DNA of 49,605 bases, from NCBI GenBank assembly GCA_020445405.1, contig JAGRGQ010000025.1:1-49605 (forward strand), read 5' to 3'. Of the stretch, positions 33,796-45,385 are shown piece by piece; position 1 is the first letter of the stretch; every line of letters starts with the position of its first letter. This DNA comes from Gammaproteobacteria bacterium (lineage in GTDB: Bacteria > Pseudomonadota > Gammaproteobacteria > Chromatiales > Chromatiaceae). Made by a program: the position numbers and the translations under genes. The notes beneath the pieces were generated by a model that ran no database searches, was not told the DNA's origin, and worked only from the letters and a program-made list of their open reading frames with translations.

Positions 33796-35946
33796 CTACC
33801 TGTCCGCCAACAGTTGCTCGAATTTGTCGGCCGCCATGGGACGACCGTACAGATAGCCCTGAAGTTCATCACATCCGATGGAACGAAGAAAGTCCGCCTG
33901 TTCCTCCCTCTCCACACCTTCCGCCACGATACGTACACCCAGGCTGTGGCCAAGTGCCACGACCGCTCGGCAGATAGCCTGATCATCCTGGTCGTCGGGT
34001 ATGTCCCTGACCAGCGTTTGCTCGATCTTCAGGCAGTGCACCGGAAGTTGTTTAAGCCGCATCAGGGAAGAGTAGCCGGTGCCAAAATCATCGATGGCAA
34101 GACTGACCCCCAGTTCGCGCAGGCTGTTCAGCAGGTGGTTGCCTTTCTCCGTGCCCTGCATGATGCTGTGTTCGGTGATTTCCAGTTCCAATCGGTTTGG
34201 CGACAATCCGCTTTCAGCGAGAATGGTTTGCAGCCGGTGACTGGTGCTTTCAGGTGAGACCTGCTTGGCCGAGAGATTGACCGCCAACCTGATTTTCGGC
34301 AGTCCCAGCTCTTCCCAGTCCTGCATTTGCCGGCATGCTGTTTTGAGGGCCCAGGCGCCGACCTCCTGGATCAAACCGGTCTCTTCGAGCACCGGAATGA
34401 ACATATTCGGCAGAATCTGGCCCTGTTCGGGGTGGTTCCAGCGCAGCAGTGCTTCGGCACCCACTATCCGACCGCTGTCAGCGCCTACCTGCGGCTGATA
34501 ATGCAACTCGAATTCCCGCCGTTCCAGCGCCCTTCTCAACAGGGTTTCGCACTTTAGCCGTTCCTTCACTTTATCCGACAGCTGCTTGGTGAAAAAGCTG
34601 TAGCGGTGTCTGCCCTCCTCCTTGGAGCGGTACATTGCAATGTCGGCATGTTTGAGCAGCGACTCGGCATCGCTGCCGTCGCCAGGAAAAAGCGAAATAC
34701 CGATGCTTGGAGTGATGAATATCTCCTGACCGGCGATAGCGAATGGCCTGGCCAGGGCGTCGATACAGCTCTGTGCCAGCGCCGCTGCCTGGTCGGCCTG
34801 CCGCAGTTGCTCCAGCAGCACCACGAATTCGTCACCACCGATACGGGCGATCGTGTCGCCGCTGCGCAGGTGGCTCTTCAGGCGACGTGCCACGTTGACC
34901 AGTAACTGGTCACCGAGCGCATGTCCATAACTGTCATTGACGTTTTTGAAACGATCCAGGTCGATGAACATCAGGGCGAGTAGGGTGGGATTGCGGAGAG
35001 ATTGCTTCAGCGCGTGTTCAAGTCGCGCGATCATCAGCAGCCGGTTCGGCAGTCCGGTGAGCGGATCATGGTGTGCCAGGTGATAGAGTTTGCGCTCGGA
35101 CTCTTTAAGGCTGCTGATATCGGAAAAGACAGCGACGTAGTTGAACGGCTTCCCCTCTTTGTTATCGATGCGCGATATGCTCAGCCATTCGGGGTAGATA
35201 TCGCCCGATTTACGTCGATTCCAGATTTCACCCTGCCATTTCCCGGTTTCCCGAAGAGAGTCCCACAAACGCAGAAAAAAAGCCTTGTCCTGGCGGCCCG
35301 AATTGAGCAGGTTTGGGTTTTTACCCAGCACTTCATCTTTGCTGTATCCAGTGATATTGGTGAAGGATTGATTGACGTCGAGGATAGCACCATGGGCGTT
35401 GGTTATTATCATGCCCTCCGATGCATCCCTGAAGACGGTGCTCCACTGCAGCAGACTCTCTTCGCGTTCGCGGTTTCTAATGGTAATGCCCGCGAGAAAG
35501 GACGCGATTTCGAGCATGCGGGAGTGGAACGGAGTGGGGGCGCCTCTTTTCTTTGAGATGATGGAGAAAGTGCCTAGCATCTGCTGTTTCTCGGAGAAAA
35601 ACGGCACAGACCAGAAAGCGCCGATGCGTGGGCTGCCGGCCGTCTCGCCAAACCTGTTCCAGTGTGGATCCGAAGAGACGTCGATGACGTAACAGGGTTT
35701 TCCGGAGCCGGCTGCATCTTTCCCGGTTTCCATATCGGCGGAGTGCAGCATGCGATCGAAGCAGGCCAGCATCTCTGGCGGGAAGGTGGTTCCGGCGAGA
35801 ACGCTCAACGACGCGCTATCCCGGTCCAGTTGCAGCACCGATGCCTGCGCTTCAGGCACCATGGCTTCAATCATCTGGCACAGATCGTCCAGGATCTGCC
35901 CGCAGGAGAGCCCGGTGGCGATGGATTCGAGAATCTTCCGCTGCAT
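33796..35946 (-). CDS. GAF-PAS-GGDEF-EAL c-di-GMP turnover protein
   Basis: A soluble 716-residue regulator of cyclic di-GMP. GAF (about 5-165), PAS (about 170-290, WSTVFRDASEGMIITNAHGAILDVNQSFTNITGYS), GGDEF (about 295-455; intact DTIARIGGDEFVVLL, so cyclase active by motif) and EAL (about 465-710; AEALLRWNHP, AVNLSAKQ, LELEITE, IDDFGTGYSS, VAEGVE, LQGYLYGRP). In the EAL domain the KID segment reads KIE; the metal and catalytic acids are present. The frame is open 57 codons upstream without an ATG, GTG or TTG, so the true start could differ. It leads the lemA-GIDE-prlC run. Confidence 0.95.
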   Translation of the reverse strand: MQRKILESIATGLSCGQILDDLCQMIEAMVPEAQASVLQLDRDSASLSVLAGTTFPPEMLACFDRMLHSADMETGKDAAGSGKPCYVIDVSSDPHWNRFGETAGSPRIGAFWSVPFFSEKQQMLGTFSIISKKRGAPTPFHSRMLEIASFLAGITIRNREREESLLQWSTVFRDASEGMIITNAHGAILDVNQSFTNITGYSKDEVLGKNPNLLNSGRQDKAFFLRLWDSLRETGKWQGEIWNRRKSGDIYPEWLSISRIDNKEGKPFNYVAVFSDISSLKESERKLYHLAHHDPLTGLPNRLLMIARLEHALKQSLRNPTLLALMFIDLDRFKNVNDSYGHALGDQLLVNVARRLKSHLRSGDTIARIGGDEFVVLLEQLRQADQAAALAQSCIDALARPFAIAGQEIFITPSIGISLFPGDGSDAESLLKHADIAMYRSKEEGRHRYSFFTKQLSDKVKERLKCETLLRRALERREFELHYQPQVGADSGRIVGAEALLRWNHPEQGQILPNMFIPVLEETGLIQEVGAWALKTACRQMQDWEELGLPKIRLAVNLSAKQVSPESTSHRLQTILAESGLSPNRLELEITEHSIMQGTEKGNHLLNSLRELGVSLAIDDFGTGYSSLMRLKQLPVHCLKIEQTLVRDIPDDQDDQAICRAVVALGHSLGVRIVAEGVEREEQADFLRSIGCDELQGYLYGRPMAADKFEQLLADR

Positions 35947-36382
35947 TTCCAGCAGCCTGGAAAGCTGCCTGCCGTCTATGATCTCGCGCCTGGAACAGGG
36001 CGAGGCGAGGCCCGGATTCTCCTTTTTTTGAAGTTTGATATCGATGGTTGGCTGCCTCTGTGATGGAATCGAATCAAACTTTATCGGAAGATACCCGGGA
36101 ATATTTACCTGCGCCTGTCACATAATCGCTGCTTGGTTTACGCCCGGAATTAATGTCAGCTGTTTTCCCGTGTGCCTGTCGGAATCGAATAACATATTGA
36201 ATTAATGGGGTTATATTTTTTGCGCCGTAAAAGTGGACATCGCATCAACGCTGCGGCCATGCGGGGATAAACAGGATTAAGCATGCGCGCTGCTTTTTTT
36301 GGAGGCATCCGGCTTGGCTTGACACCCCGGATAGCGTGCCGTGACCCGAACGGTGGCAAAGAACCGAATGCCTGCGCCGCAC
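35947..36382. other. Intergenic region between GGDEF-EAL and aroE
   Basis: This 436 bp stretch lies between two genes of the same strand. On the minus strand it carries an open extension of the GGDEF-EAL frame (to a TGA at 36118-36120) without a usable start, and the GGDEF-EAL promoter must be here. An AAGCA/TGCTT hairpin with a T7 run (about 36279-36300) could be a weak plus-strand terminator, but no plus gene precedes it. Confidence 0.4.
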
Positions 36383-37210
36383 TTATGCTGCGGAGAGTAT
36401 GGCGATGACCGGGGCGGTTTCGGGGCGAACGCCCCGCCAAAGAAAAAATGATTCGGCTGCCTGTTCAACCAGCATGCCAAGCCCGTCCAGACTTTTGGCT
36501 GCACGCTGCGATCTTCCCCAGGTTACGAACGCAGTCGGCTCGCTGGAGTACATCAGATCGTAGACCCAACCACCAGGTGCCAGGATCCCATCGGGTATTG
36601 CGGGGATTTCTGCGTTGAGTCCGGCGGCCGTGGCGTTGATGATCAAATCGAACTGCCGGCCTTCGAGATCCTCCAGTCCGCCCCACTCCACACTACCTTG
36701 TCCCGCCAATCGCTGAACAAGTTGCTGAGCACTGGAACTCGTCCGATTTGCAATAAGCAGCTGAGCCGGCTCCTGCTCCAGCAATGATGCCGCCACCCCC
36801 TTGGCTGCGCCCCCGGCGCCCAACAGCAGAATTCTGCTGCCATTGAGCAGGCAGTGGTGGTTTATGGTCAGGTCGCGCACCAGACCAATACCGTCGGTAT
36901 TTTCCCCCCGCAGTGATCCGTCCGGCATCCGCAGAAGGGTGTTGACCGCTTCCGCGAATTGCGCTTCTCTCCCCAGCATATCGGCCAGTTGCCAGGCGCG
37001 TACCTTGAATGGAACGGTCACATTGAGCCCGCGTCCACCTTGTTGAAAGAAACGGATGACATCCCGCTCGAAATATTGCAGATCCCCGAGGATTCTCTCA
37101 TACACCAGCTTTTCACCGGTCTGTTTCGCGAAAGCGGCATGAATCTGCGGAGATTTACTGTGTTCGATCGGATTGCCGATCACTGCATACCTGTTCCGCA
37201 TCTCCTGCAC
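36383..37210 (-). CDS. aroE: AroE, shikimate dehydrogenase
   Basis: Reduces 3-dehydroshikimate to shikimate with NADPH. The 275 residues show the substrate-binding N-terminus YAVIGNPIEHSKSPQIHAAFA, the catalytic Lys in LNVTVPFKVRAW with Asp in GENTDGIGL, and the NADP motif LLLGAGGAAKGVAASL with NRT (basic motif, NADPH-specific) following. The C-terminus GLGMLVEQAAESFFLWRG is typical. It begins one base after the hemB stop, an hemB-aroE operon. A second Met (position 4) could be the start. Confidence 0.96.
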   Translation of the reverse strand: MQEMRNRYAVIGNPIEHSKSPQIHAAFAKQTGEKLVYERILGDLQYFERDVIRFFQQGGRGLNVTVPFKVRAWQLADMLGREAQFAEAVNTLLRMPDGSLRGENTDGIGLVRDLTINHHCLLNGSRILLLGAGGAAKGVAASLLEQEPAQLLIANRTSSSAQQLVQRLAGQGSVEWGGLEDLEGRQFDLIINATAAGLNAEIPAIPDGILAPGGWVYDLMYSSEPTAFVTWGRSQRAAKSLDGLGMLVEQAAESFFLWRGVRPETAPVIAILSAA

Positions 37211-37211
37211 G

Positions 37212-38709
<1,498 letters not shown>

Positions 38710-38867
38710 CGCTTCCCGACACCGTTGGATTCCCGGGAATTGTGTTCTTTTGGAAGCATGATCGAAGAAATTATGTGATCCATCGCTTTAGAATCAGCGC
38801 ATTTTGTCGTTAGCATTAATGCCCAGACCGGAATTGCCCGGCGGTTTGAATTCTGAGGAAATCTGCA

Positions 38868-39539
38868 ATGATCAGCATGCTGACAATGAAGTTCGGACGC
38901 AACGCGCTCTATTTATCTACCCTGGCTCTGATGCTGATTGTGATCATTGTGAACCCGCGCGTACCGCTTGCAGAGGAAGCCGGACCGGAGCAGGTGATAG
39001 AACAGATATCGACGCGCCTGCAGGCTATATTCAGCAAGGAACAGGATCGCCTGCAAAACGATCCCGCGTACATTTACCAGCTGGCCAATGAAGTCCTGGT
39101 CCCCCATATCGATTTCTCCAAAGTCTCCAGCCTGGTGTTGGGCAAACATTGGAATCGCGCAACTCCGGAACAACAGGAGGCGTTCAGGATCCAGTTTCAA
39201 CAACTGCTGGTACGCACTTATTCAACCGCGTTCACTGAGTTGAAAGCCTGGGAAATCAGATTTCTACCAAGCAGAGTGAACGCAAACGGAGTGGACACAG
39301 CGGTGCGCACTCAGTTACTGCTGCCGCAGGTTGAACCGATTGAGGTGCTCTATCAGATGCATCTCAAGGGGGGAAACTGGATGGCCTACGACGTCAAGAT
39401 TGACGGCATCAGTCTGGTTACCAACTACAGAACCAGTTTCAATCGCGAGGTGAGGAGTGTCGGGATGGACGGTTTGATCAAAAAAATTACTATGTTGAAT
39501 GAAAAAAAAGTACAAAAACAAGAGGTTAAAAACAGCTAA
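38868..39539 (+). CDS. MlaC family phospholipid-binding protein
   Basis: A periplasmic carrier of the MlaC/Ttg2 family that moves phospholipids between outer and inner membrane partners. The 223 residues start with a signal or anchor segment (about 10-35: NALYLSTLALMLIVIIVNP). Then come the family helices (YIYQLANEVLVPHIDFSKVSSLVLGKHWNRATPEQQEAFRIQFQQLLVRTYSTAF) and the strand region (YQMHLKGGNWMAYDVKIDGISLVTNYRTSFNREV). The rest of the mla operon is not in this window. The 3' end is AT-rich and followed by a terminator at 39701. Confidence 0.88.
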   Translation: MISMLTMKFGRNALYLSTLALMLIVIIVNPRVPLAEEAGPEQVIEQISTRLQAIFSKEQDRLQNDPAYIYQLANEVLVPHIDFSKVSSLVLGKHWNRATPEQQEAFRIQFQQLLVRTYSTAFTELKAWEIRFLPSRVNANGVDTAVRTQLLLPQVEPIEVLYQMHLKGGNWMAYDVKIDGISLVTNYRTSFNREVRSVGMDGLIKKITMLNEKKVQKQEVKNS

Positions 39540-39674
39540 AAAAAGCGAAAAAATAGCTAAAGGAAATTAAGTTAAAGACGATACAAAGATTGATAGCAAA
39601 TTTTGATTGGACATGGACTGATTGCTGGATTCCAGCTTGATTCGACTCTGATCAAATTTTAGTCATCCTCCTCC

Positions 39675-39694
39675 AGCGCTTAATATTAAGCGCT
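39675..39694. repeat. Perfect 20-bp palindrome
   Basis: AGCGCTTAATATTAAGCGCT is its own reverse complement and is followed by TTTT. It lies between MlaC and tsaC, just before a stronger terminator; it may be a first part of that terminator. Confidence 0.6.
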
Positions 39695-39700
39695 TTTAGT

Positions 39701-39730
39701 GCCCATCTCTCCCCAGGTGGGCTTTTTTTT
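39701..39730 (+). terminator. Rho-independent terminator of the MlaC gene
   Basis: GCCCAT pairs with GTGGGC (one wobble) around a 10-base loop, followed by eight T (39723-39730). The T-run overlaps the tsaC stop codon on the other strand (TAA at 39729-39731), so the two genes converge tightly. Confidence 0.85.
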
Positions 39731-40319
39731 ATTCTCTGACCAGACCGCCGCCGAGAGCGTTTCTGATGCGGGTTGGACGACCCAGCTCACCCACCGGAGC
39801 GCTGACGATCAGGTCCACTCCCGAGGAAAAATAGCGCCGTACCGCCAACGCCGTTCGAGCCGGTCGACGACCGCTGGGATTGGCACTGGTCGAGACCAGC
39901 GGTGTGCCGCAGCTGCGGCAGAGCGCGGCGGCAACCGGATGAGCGGTGACTCTTACCGCCAGTGAGTCACGCCAACCGCTCAGCCACCCAGGCAGATCCT
40001 CGGCTGCCGGCAGAATCCATGTGGTCGGTCCGGGCCAGCTGTCGAGAACAGGCTGCATGATCGAAGTTTCGAGTTGACCGATATAGGGACGCAGTTGATT
40101 GAAATCCGCCGCTATCAGGATTAACCCCTTGTCAGGGGGTCTGCCCTTGATCGTCAGCAGCCGTTGAACTGCGGTGCCGTCCAGCGGATTGCATCCCAAG
40201 CCATACACCGCTTCTGTCGGGTACGCGATAATACCGCCGCTGTAAACGATACGCGCCGCCTCCCTCAGTCTCCATGGCTGGACCCGACAGCGGATCGTAC
40301 GGGTGTGCCCCGACGTCAT
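39729..40319 (-). CDS. tsaC: TsaC (YrdC/Sua5 family), threonylcarbamoyl-AMP synthase
   Basis: Makes threonylcarbamoyl-AMP for the t6A modification of tRNAs decoding ANN codons. The 196 residues show the family start AARIVYSGGIIAYPTEAVYGLGCNP, KGRPPDKGLILI (the KRxxxKPL-type motif), DSWPGPTTWILPA, SLAVRVTAHPVAAALC and TPLVSTSANPSGRRPA. The C-terminus PTRIRNALGG is close to the usual end. It is the last gene of the lysM-dprA-smg-topA-recQ-purE-tsaC run; purK, which often lies between purE and tsaC, is absent. Confidence 0.95.
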   Translation of the reverse strand: MTSGHTRTIRCRVQPWRLREAARIVYSGGIIAYPTEAVYGLGCNPLDGTAVQRLLTIKGRPPDKGLILIAADFNQLRPYIGQLETSIMQPVLDSWPGPTTWILPAAEDLPGWLSGWRDSLAVRVTAHPVAAALCRSCGTPLVSTSANPSGRRPARTALAVRRYFSSGVDLIVSAPVGELGRPTRIRNALGGGLVRE

Positions 40320-40367
40320 CGGCGTGCGCTGGAGGCGGTTAACTGGATCGCGGGGTTCACTGTTGGG

Positions 40368-40877
40368 TCAGCCGCCGGCAAGTTTGACCTGCAGCTCTGC
40401 GTCCCTCGCTTTAACCGCCTCGGCGTTGGCTTTACGTTCTGCACGAACACGTTGAGCCAGATCCGGGTCTATCAGAGAGATGATCTGAGCGGCCAGGTAG
40501 CCCGCGTTTTTGGCGCCTGGCTTGCCGACGGCCACCGTGGCTACAGGAATGCCGCCCGGCATCTGCACAGTGGAGAAAAGCGAGTCCATTCCCTGCAGCG
40601 GACCGGCGTCCAGCGGGATGCCGATAACCGGCTTGAGTGTCAGACCGGCCACGGCACCGGCAAGGTGGGCTGCCAGGCCTGCAGCGCAGATAAATACGGC
40701 GCAGCCGCGGGCGTCAGCCTCCTTAACGTACGCGTGCGTAGCCTCGGGAGTCCGGTGAGCTGAGGTGATTTTTGCCTCAAATGGGACCTCCAGCTTTTTC
40801 AATACGTCCATTGTGGACTCCAGTACCGGCAGGTCGGAATCCGAGCCCATCAGTATGGCGACAAAAGGTTTGTTCAT
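40368..40877 (-). CDS. purE: PurE, N5-carboxyaminoimidazole ribonucleotide mutase
   Basis: Catalyses the mutase step of purine synthesis after PurK. The 169 residues from ATG 40877 ([16 protein letters not shown]) carry the N-terminal motif MGSDSDLPV (10-18), ITSAHRTPE with catalytic His41, and [61 protein letters not shown], typical for the class I mutase. The ATG at 40898 is an unlikely earlier start. purK is not adjacent, which is unusual. Confidence 0.96.
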   Translation of the reverse strand: MNKPFVAILMGSDSDLPVLESTMDVLKKLEVPFEAKITSAHRTPEATHAYVKEADARGCAVFICAAGLAAHLAGAVAGLTLKPVIGIPLDAGPLQGMDSLFSTVQMPGGIPVATVAVGKPGAKNAGYLAAQIISLIDPDLAQRVRAERKANAEAVKARDAELQVKLAGG

Positions 40878-40926
40878 CAGTATCAACCCGTTCTTCAAAA
40901 GTGCTCAATGATACCGTTTTTTCCGT

Positions 40927-43050
40927 TTATCTACACTTCGCAGCGATGATGCAACGCAGTATCGGGTAGTCATATGTCTGGTCAAGTAGTTCGTAAAGCG
41001 ATTTCAGATTCGCGTTCTCGCAGCTCCGCAGCTGATCCATGGCGTTCAGAATCCGTTTGTAATCACTCTCTTCAAGCGGCAGGATGTCGCGCGTGTCCAA
41101 TAGTCCTGCTGCCACAGCCTCGGCAAAATGAGCGTAGACAGTAGCGGGTTTCAACTCACGTTTACGGGCAATCTGCTCGATATCGAGTCCCTGATGGTAC
41201 ATATAGAGGGATTCGTTGACCGAAGTACCGAGCAGATTGTCAAGCAGCTCCGGCGGCCTGTGCCGCTGGATAAGTTCGAGGAACAGCGCTCCGTAAAGTT
41301 GCAGCTTGCGCTCACCCACGCCATTGACCAATCGCATTTGCTGTAAATCCCGCGGGCGCTGTTCAACCATCTCAAGCAAGGTGCTGTCGTGAAAAATAAC
41401 GTAGGGGGGCACCTCCTGCTCCCGGGCAATCCGCAAGCGCAGTTGACGCAGCGCGTCGAACAGAGGCTGCTGCCAGGATGGCAGCTGGGTGCGGCTCTTT
41501 TCAGATTTGCGTTTTTCCTCCCGGCGTGTTTGCCGGCGAAATAAGAGCGTCGTTTCGCCCCGCAGCAGAGGACGGCATTTTTGCGTAAGTTGCAGCGCGC
41601 CGTGACCCTCCGTATCAGTGTCGAGGTGACCGAGTGAGATCAGTTGCCTGAATACTGCCCGCCACTGGCCAGAGCTCATCTCTTTGCCGATACCGAATGT
41701 ACTCAGTTGATGGTGGCGATTGCGTATGATGCGTTCATTCTCCTTCCCGGTCAGTACATCTATCAAATAGCTGACGCCAAAACGTTGATTCGTGCGGTAG
41801 ACGCAGGAGAGGGCTTTGCGCGTTGCTTCGGTGGCGTCCCAGGTCTCGGCTGGAAACAGACAGTTGTCGCAATTGCCGCATGGTTGCTCGAGCGACTCCC
41901 CAAAGTAGTCCAGCAGCGCCTGGCGGCGGCAGCTGATCAGATCGCATAAACCGAGCATCGCCTCCAGTTTGTGGTGAGAGATGCGTTTATACTGTTCTTC
42001 GGCGTCGGTGGCGTGGATGAATTGACGCAGCGTGATCACGTCCTGGAGGCTGAAGTGCATCCAGGCATCGGCGGGCAGACCGTCCCGTCCCGCCCGGCCC
42101 GTCTCCTGATAATATGCCTCTATGCTTTTCGGCAGATTAAGGTGGGCCACAAAGCGCACGTCCGGTTTGTCGATACCCATGCCGAAGGCGATTGTGGCGA
42201 CGATAATCAGACTCTCTTCGCGCAGAAACCGCTGTTGATGTTGTCGCCTGGTTTCCGCGGTCAGTCCGGCGTGGTATGGCAGCGCTGTGCGTCCATTATC
42301 GTTCAGCCAGGCGGAAATCTCCTCGACTTTACGGCGCGAGAGGCAGTAAACGATGCCGGAATCATCCGGGTGGTGCTGCTGCAGAAAACGCCATAACCGG
42401 TCCCGGCCGTGCTGTCCTGAGTCGATGGTGTAACGAATGTTGGGGCGATCAAAGCTGTTGCTGAAGAGTTCCGCGCGTTGCAGTTCCAACTGCTCGGCTA
42501 TCTCCTGCCGGGTGCGCCGGTCCGCGGTGGCGGTCAGTGCGATTCTTGGGACCTCGGGGAAACGCTGATGCAGTATGGAAAGCTGCTGGTATTCCCGGCG
42601 GAAATCATGTCCCCATTGGGACACGCAGTGAGCCTCGTCGATCGCGAAAAGTGCCGGGTTCGCCTGTTGCATGAGTGCGAGTGTCCGTTCCGTGAGCAGG
42701 CGTTCCGGGGCCAGATAGAGCAGGTCGAGTTCGTCCTGAAGCAACAGCTGTTCGATGTTTCGCTGCTGAGCCGGATCCAGCGTCGAATTCAGGAAGGCGG
42801 CACGGACACCCAATTGGTTGAGTGCATCCACCTGGTCCTGCATCAGCGCGACCAGTGGCGAAATGACAATGCCTGTGCCTGCGCGCAGCAGCGAGGGAAT
42901 CTGATAGCAGAGTGATTTACCTCCGCCGGTAGGCATCAGCGCCAGAACGTCTCTGCCAGCAACCAGGGCGTCGATGATCTGCGCCTGATGGTTGCGAAAT
43001 TCTTTATAGCCGAAAATTTCGTTGAGAATCTGTTTGGCGCTGACAGGCAA
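40927..43050 (-). CDS. recQ: RecQ, ATP-dependent DNA helicase
   Basis: A 3'-5' helicase for recombination and repair. At 707 residues it is somewhat longer than E. coli RecQ (609). Walker [13 protein letters not shown] (TGGGKS 41-46), DEAH at 138-141, motif V-VI region [35 protein letters not shown], the zinc site ([24 protein letters not shown]), a winged helix, and an HRDC domain (about 520-600). After the HRDC a helix-turn-helix-like tail ([37 protein letters not shown]) extends to the end. It is 46 bp after topA. Confidence 0.95.
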   Translation of the reverse strand: MPVSAKQILNEIFGYKEFRNHQAQIIDALVAGRDVLALMPTGGGKSLCYQIPSLLRAGTGIVISPLVALMQDQVDALNQLGVRAAFLNSTLDPAQQRNIEQLLLQDELDLLYLAPERLLTERTLALMQQANPALFAIDEAHCVSQWGHDFRREYQQLSILHQRFPEVPRIALTATADRRTRQEIAEQLELQRAELFSNSFDRPNIRYTIDSGQHGRDRLWRFLQQHHPDDSGIVYCLSRRKVEEISAWLNDNGRTALPYHAGLTAETRRQHQQRFLREESLIIVATIAFGMGIDKPDVRFVAHLNLPKSIEAYYQETGRAGRDGLPADAWMHFSLQDVITLRQFIHATDAEEQYKRISHHKLEAMLGLCDLISCRRQALLDYFGESLEQPCGNCDNCLFPAETWDATEATRKALSCVYRTNQRFGVSYLIDVLTGKENERIIRNRHHQLSTFGIGKEMSSGQWRAVFRQLISLGHLDTDTEGHGALQLTQKCRPLLRGETTLLFRRQTRREEKRKSEKSRTQLPSWQQPLFDALRQLRLRIAREQEVPPYVIFHDSTLLEMVEQRPRDLQQMRLVNGVGERKLQLYGALFLELIQRHRPPELLDNLLGTSVNESLYMYHQGLDIEQIARKRELKPATVYAHFAEAVAAGLLDTRDILPLEESDYKRILNAMDQLRSCENANLKSLYELLDQTYDYPILRCIIAAKCR

Positions 43051-43096
43051 CTGAAAATTTCCGTTATGACATTAACATTCAGCAGCCCGTGAGTGG

Positions 43097-45385
43097 TCAG
43101 TCAAAATCAGTCTCTTCGCAGGGCTCGGCAAAAGAGCAATCCTTCTGTGGACAGACTTTTTCGCTGCCTTTACTTTTGGTGGTCTTGATGGTGAGGACCG
43201 GCCAGCCGCAGCGGGGACAGGGTTCGCTCACGGGTTTGTTCCAGATCGCGTAGTCGCATTGAGGGTAGGTTGAGCAGGAGTAGAAGATCTTGCCCCGCCG
43301 CGACTTGCGCTGCATCAGAGTTCCCTTGTTGCATTTGGGACAGGTAACGCCCGTGTCGGCCGGCTTTTCCAGAGGCTCGATATAACGGCAATTAGGGTAG
43401 TTGGAGCAGCCAATGAATTTTCCGTATTTACCGCGTTTTATCACCAGGTCGGATTCACATTCCGGACATTTTCTGTCCGCGACTATCTCCGGTGCCTCCT
43501 GTTCGCGTTTTTCTCCATTGAGATCGCGGGTGTAATCGCACTCCGGGTAGTTGTTGCAGCCGATGAAACGGCCGTGGCGTCCGAGCCGTATGGAGAGTGG
43601 CTTGCCGCATTGCGGGCACTCCTCCTCCAGCGCTTCGTGGGTGACATCGCTGCGTTTCACCGTCTCCTGAGTGTGATCGATACGCTCCTTGAAGGGACTC
43701 CAAAACTGTTCAAGCAGCGGAATCCACTCCTCTTCGCCCCTCGAAACCGCATCCAATTCGTCCTCAAGCCTGGCGGTGAAATCGTAATCGACGTATTTCG
43801 TGAAATAGTTGATCAGGAACCTGTTGACGACCCGGCCGACGTCCGTGGGGTGAAAGCGCTTCTTCTCGAGTTTGGCGTACTCCCGCTCCTGCAGTGTGGA
43901 GATGATCGAGGCGTAGGTCGATGGCCGGCCGATCCCATGCTCCTCAAGTGCCTTGACCAGGCTGGCCTCGCTGTAACGCGGTGGCGGTTCAGTGAAATGC
44001 TGTTCCGAACGGATGCCCTGCAGTGGAATCTCTTCGCCTTCAGCCAGCGGCGGCAGCAGCTTTTCGTCATCCTCGCCCTTTTTTGCGTCGTCCACGCTCT
44101 CCATGTAGACAGCCATGAAGCCGGAATTTGCGACGGTGGAGCCGTTTGCGCGAAACAGGTTCCCTTTTCCACAGGCGAGATCGGCGGAAACGGTATTGAT
44201 TGTGGCATGAATCATCTGGCAGGCAACGGTGCGTTTCCATATCAATTCATACAGGCGTGCCTGATCTTTGGTCAAATGGCTTTTCAGCTCGTCAGGTGTG
44301 CGCAAAACCGATGTCGGGCGGATCGCCTCGTGCGCTTCCTGGGCATTTTTCGATTTGGTTTTATATGTTCTCGCTTTACCGGGCAGGTTACTGGCACCAA
44401 ATCGGCCGCGGATATACTCCCGTATCTCTTCCAGCGCCTCATCGGCCAGGTTGACGGAATCGGTCCGCATATAGGAGATCAGGCCTACCGCACCGCCACC
44501 GGTGTCAATGCCTTCATAGAGCTGCTGTGCTGTGCGCATGGTGCGCTGGGTGGTAAATCCCAGTTTTCGTGCAGCTTCCTGCTGCAGTGTCGATGTGGTG
44601 AAGGGTGCGGCGGGGTTGCGTTTGCGCTGCTTTTTCTGGATTTCGACAACCTTGAGACGGCCGTTCGCGGCGGCCAGCAGTCTGCGCTCCGCTGCCGCCG
44701 CGGGTTCGCCGGCGGTGATGCTGAACTGGTCCAGCTTCTCCCCGTCAAGGTGAGTCAGTTTCGCGCTGAAGGGTTGTTCTCCCTTCAACAGATCGGCTTC
44801 AATGGTCCAGTACTCCCGGGCCAGGAAAGCCTCGATCTCCTCTTCTCTTTCGACAATCATACGCAGCGCCGGGCTCTGCACCCGGCCGGCGGAGAGGCCG
44901 CGGCGTATCTTCTTCCACAGCAGCGGCGAGAGGTTGAAGCCGACCAGATAGTCCAGCGCCCGGCGCGCCTGCTGGGCGTTCACCAGATCCATCGACAGAT
45001 CGCGCGGGTTGTCTATTGCCTCCTGTATCGCCTTTTTCGTAATTTCATTGAAGACCACCCGGTGCACCTGCTTGTTTTTCAGCTGACGGCGACTTTTCAG
45101 CAGCTCGTACAAATGCCAGGAAATGGCTTCACCTTCTCGGTCCGGATCAGTCGCCAGATAGAGAGAGTCGGCACTTTTCAGCGCCGATGAAATGGCTTTC
45201 ACGTGGCGGTCGTTTCGCTCGATAACCTGGTATTTCATCGCGAAATCCCGCGCTGTATCCACCGCGCCCTCTTTCGGTATCAGGTCTCTGACATGGCCAT
45301 AAGAGGCAAGCACCTTAAAATCCTTGCCCAGGTATTTGTTGATAGTTTTCGCCTTGGCCGGCGATTCGACTATTACCAGATTCAT
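43097..45385 (-). CDS. topA: TopA, DNA topoisomerase I
   Basis: Relaxes negative supercoils. From ATG 45385 (MNLVIVESPAKAKTINKYLG) it has 762 residues. The TOPRIM domain contains LATDPDREGEAISWHLYELL; the catalytic tyrosine is Tyr305 in VGLISYMRTDSVNL. The C-terminal part has four zinc-ribbon segments (CPQCGKPLSIRLGRHGRFIGCNNYPEC, CPECESDLVIKRGKYGKFIGCSNYPNC, CPKCNKGTL..., CPRCGWPVL...CPQKDC), at the usual positions. An upstream in-frame ATG at 45433 is not homologous. The antisense strand holds a 538-residue open frame that I regard as a shadow. Confidence 0.97.
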   Translation of the reverse strand: MNLVIVESPAKAKTINKYLGKDFKVLASYGHVRDLIPKEGAVDTARDFAMKYQVIERNDRHVKAISSALKSADSLYLATDPDREGEAISWHLYELLKSRRQLKNKQVHRVVFNEITKKAIQEAIDNPRDLSMDLVNAQQARRALDYLVGFNLSPLLWKKIRRGLSAGRVQSPALRMIVEREEEIEAFLAREYWTIEADLLKGEQPFSAKLTHLDGEKLDQFSITAGEPAAAAERRLLAAANGRLKVVEIQKKQRKRNPAAPFTTSTLQQEAARKLGFTTQRTMRTAQQLYEGIDTGGGAVGLISYMRTDSVNLADEALEEIREYIRGRFGASNLPGKARTYKTKSKNAQEAHEAIRPTSVLRTPDELKSHLTKDQARLYELIWKRTVACQMIHATINTVSADLACGKGNLFRANGSTVANSGFMAVYMESVDDAKKGEDDEKLLPPLAEGEEIPLQGIRSEQHFTEPPPRYSEASLVKALEEHGIGRPSTYASIISTLQEREYAKLEKKRFHPTDVGRVVNRFLINYFTKYVDYDFTARLEDELDAVSRGEEEWIPLLEQFWSPFKERIDHTQETVKRSDVTHEALEEECPQCGKPLSIRLGRHGRFIGCNNYPECDYTRDLNGEKREQEAPEIVADRKCPECESDLVIKRGKYGKFIGCSNYPNCRYIEPLEKPADTGVTCPKCNKGTLMQRKSRRGKIFYSCSTYPQCDYAIWNKPVSEPCPRCGWPVLTIKTTKSKGSEKVCPQKDCSFAEPCEETDFD

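Noticed and set aside
36156..36440. A 94-codon minus-strand frame overlapping the aroE end
   Set aside because: Shadow of aroE in another frame; no domain.
43574..45190. A 538-codon plus-strand open frame antisense to topA
   Set aside because: It mirrors topA in the opposite frame, shows no domain, and lacks a ribosome-binding site; topA is certain.
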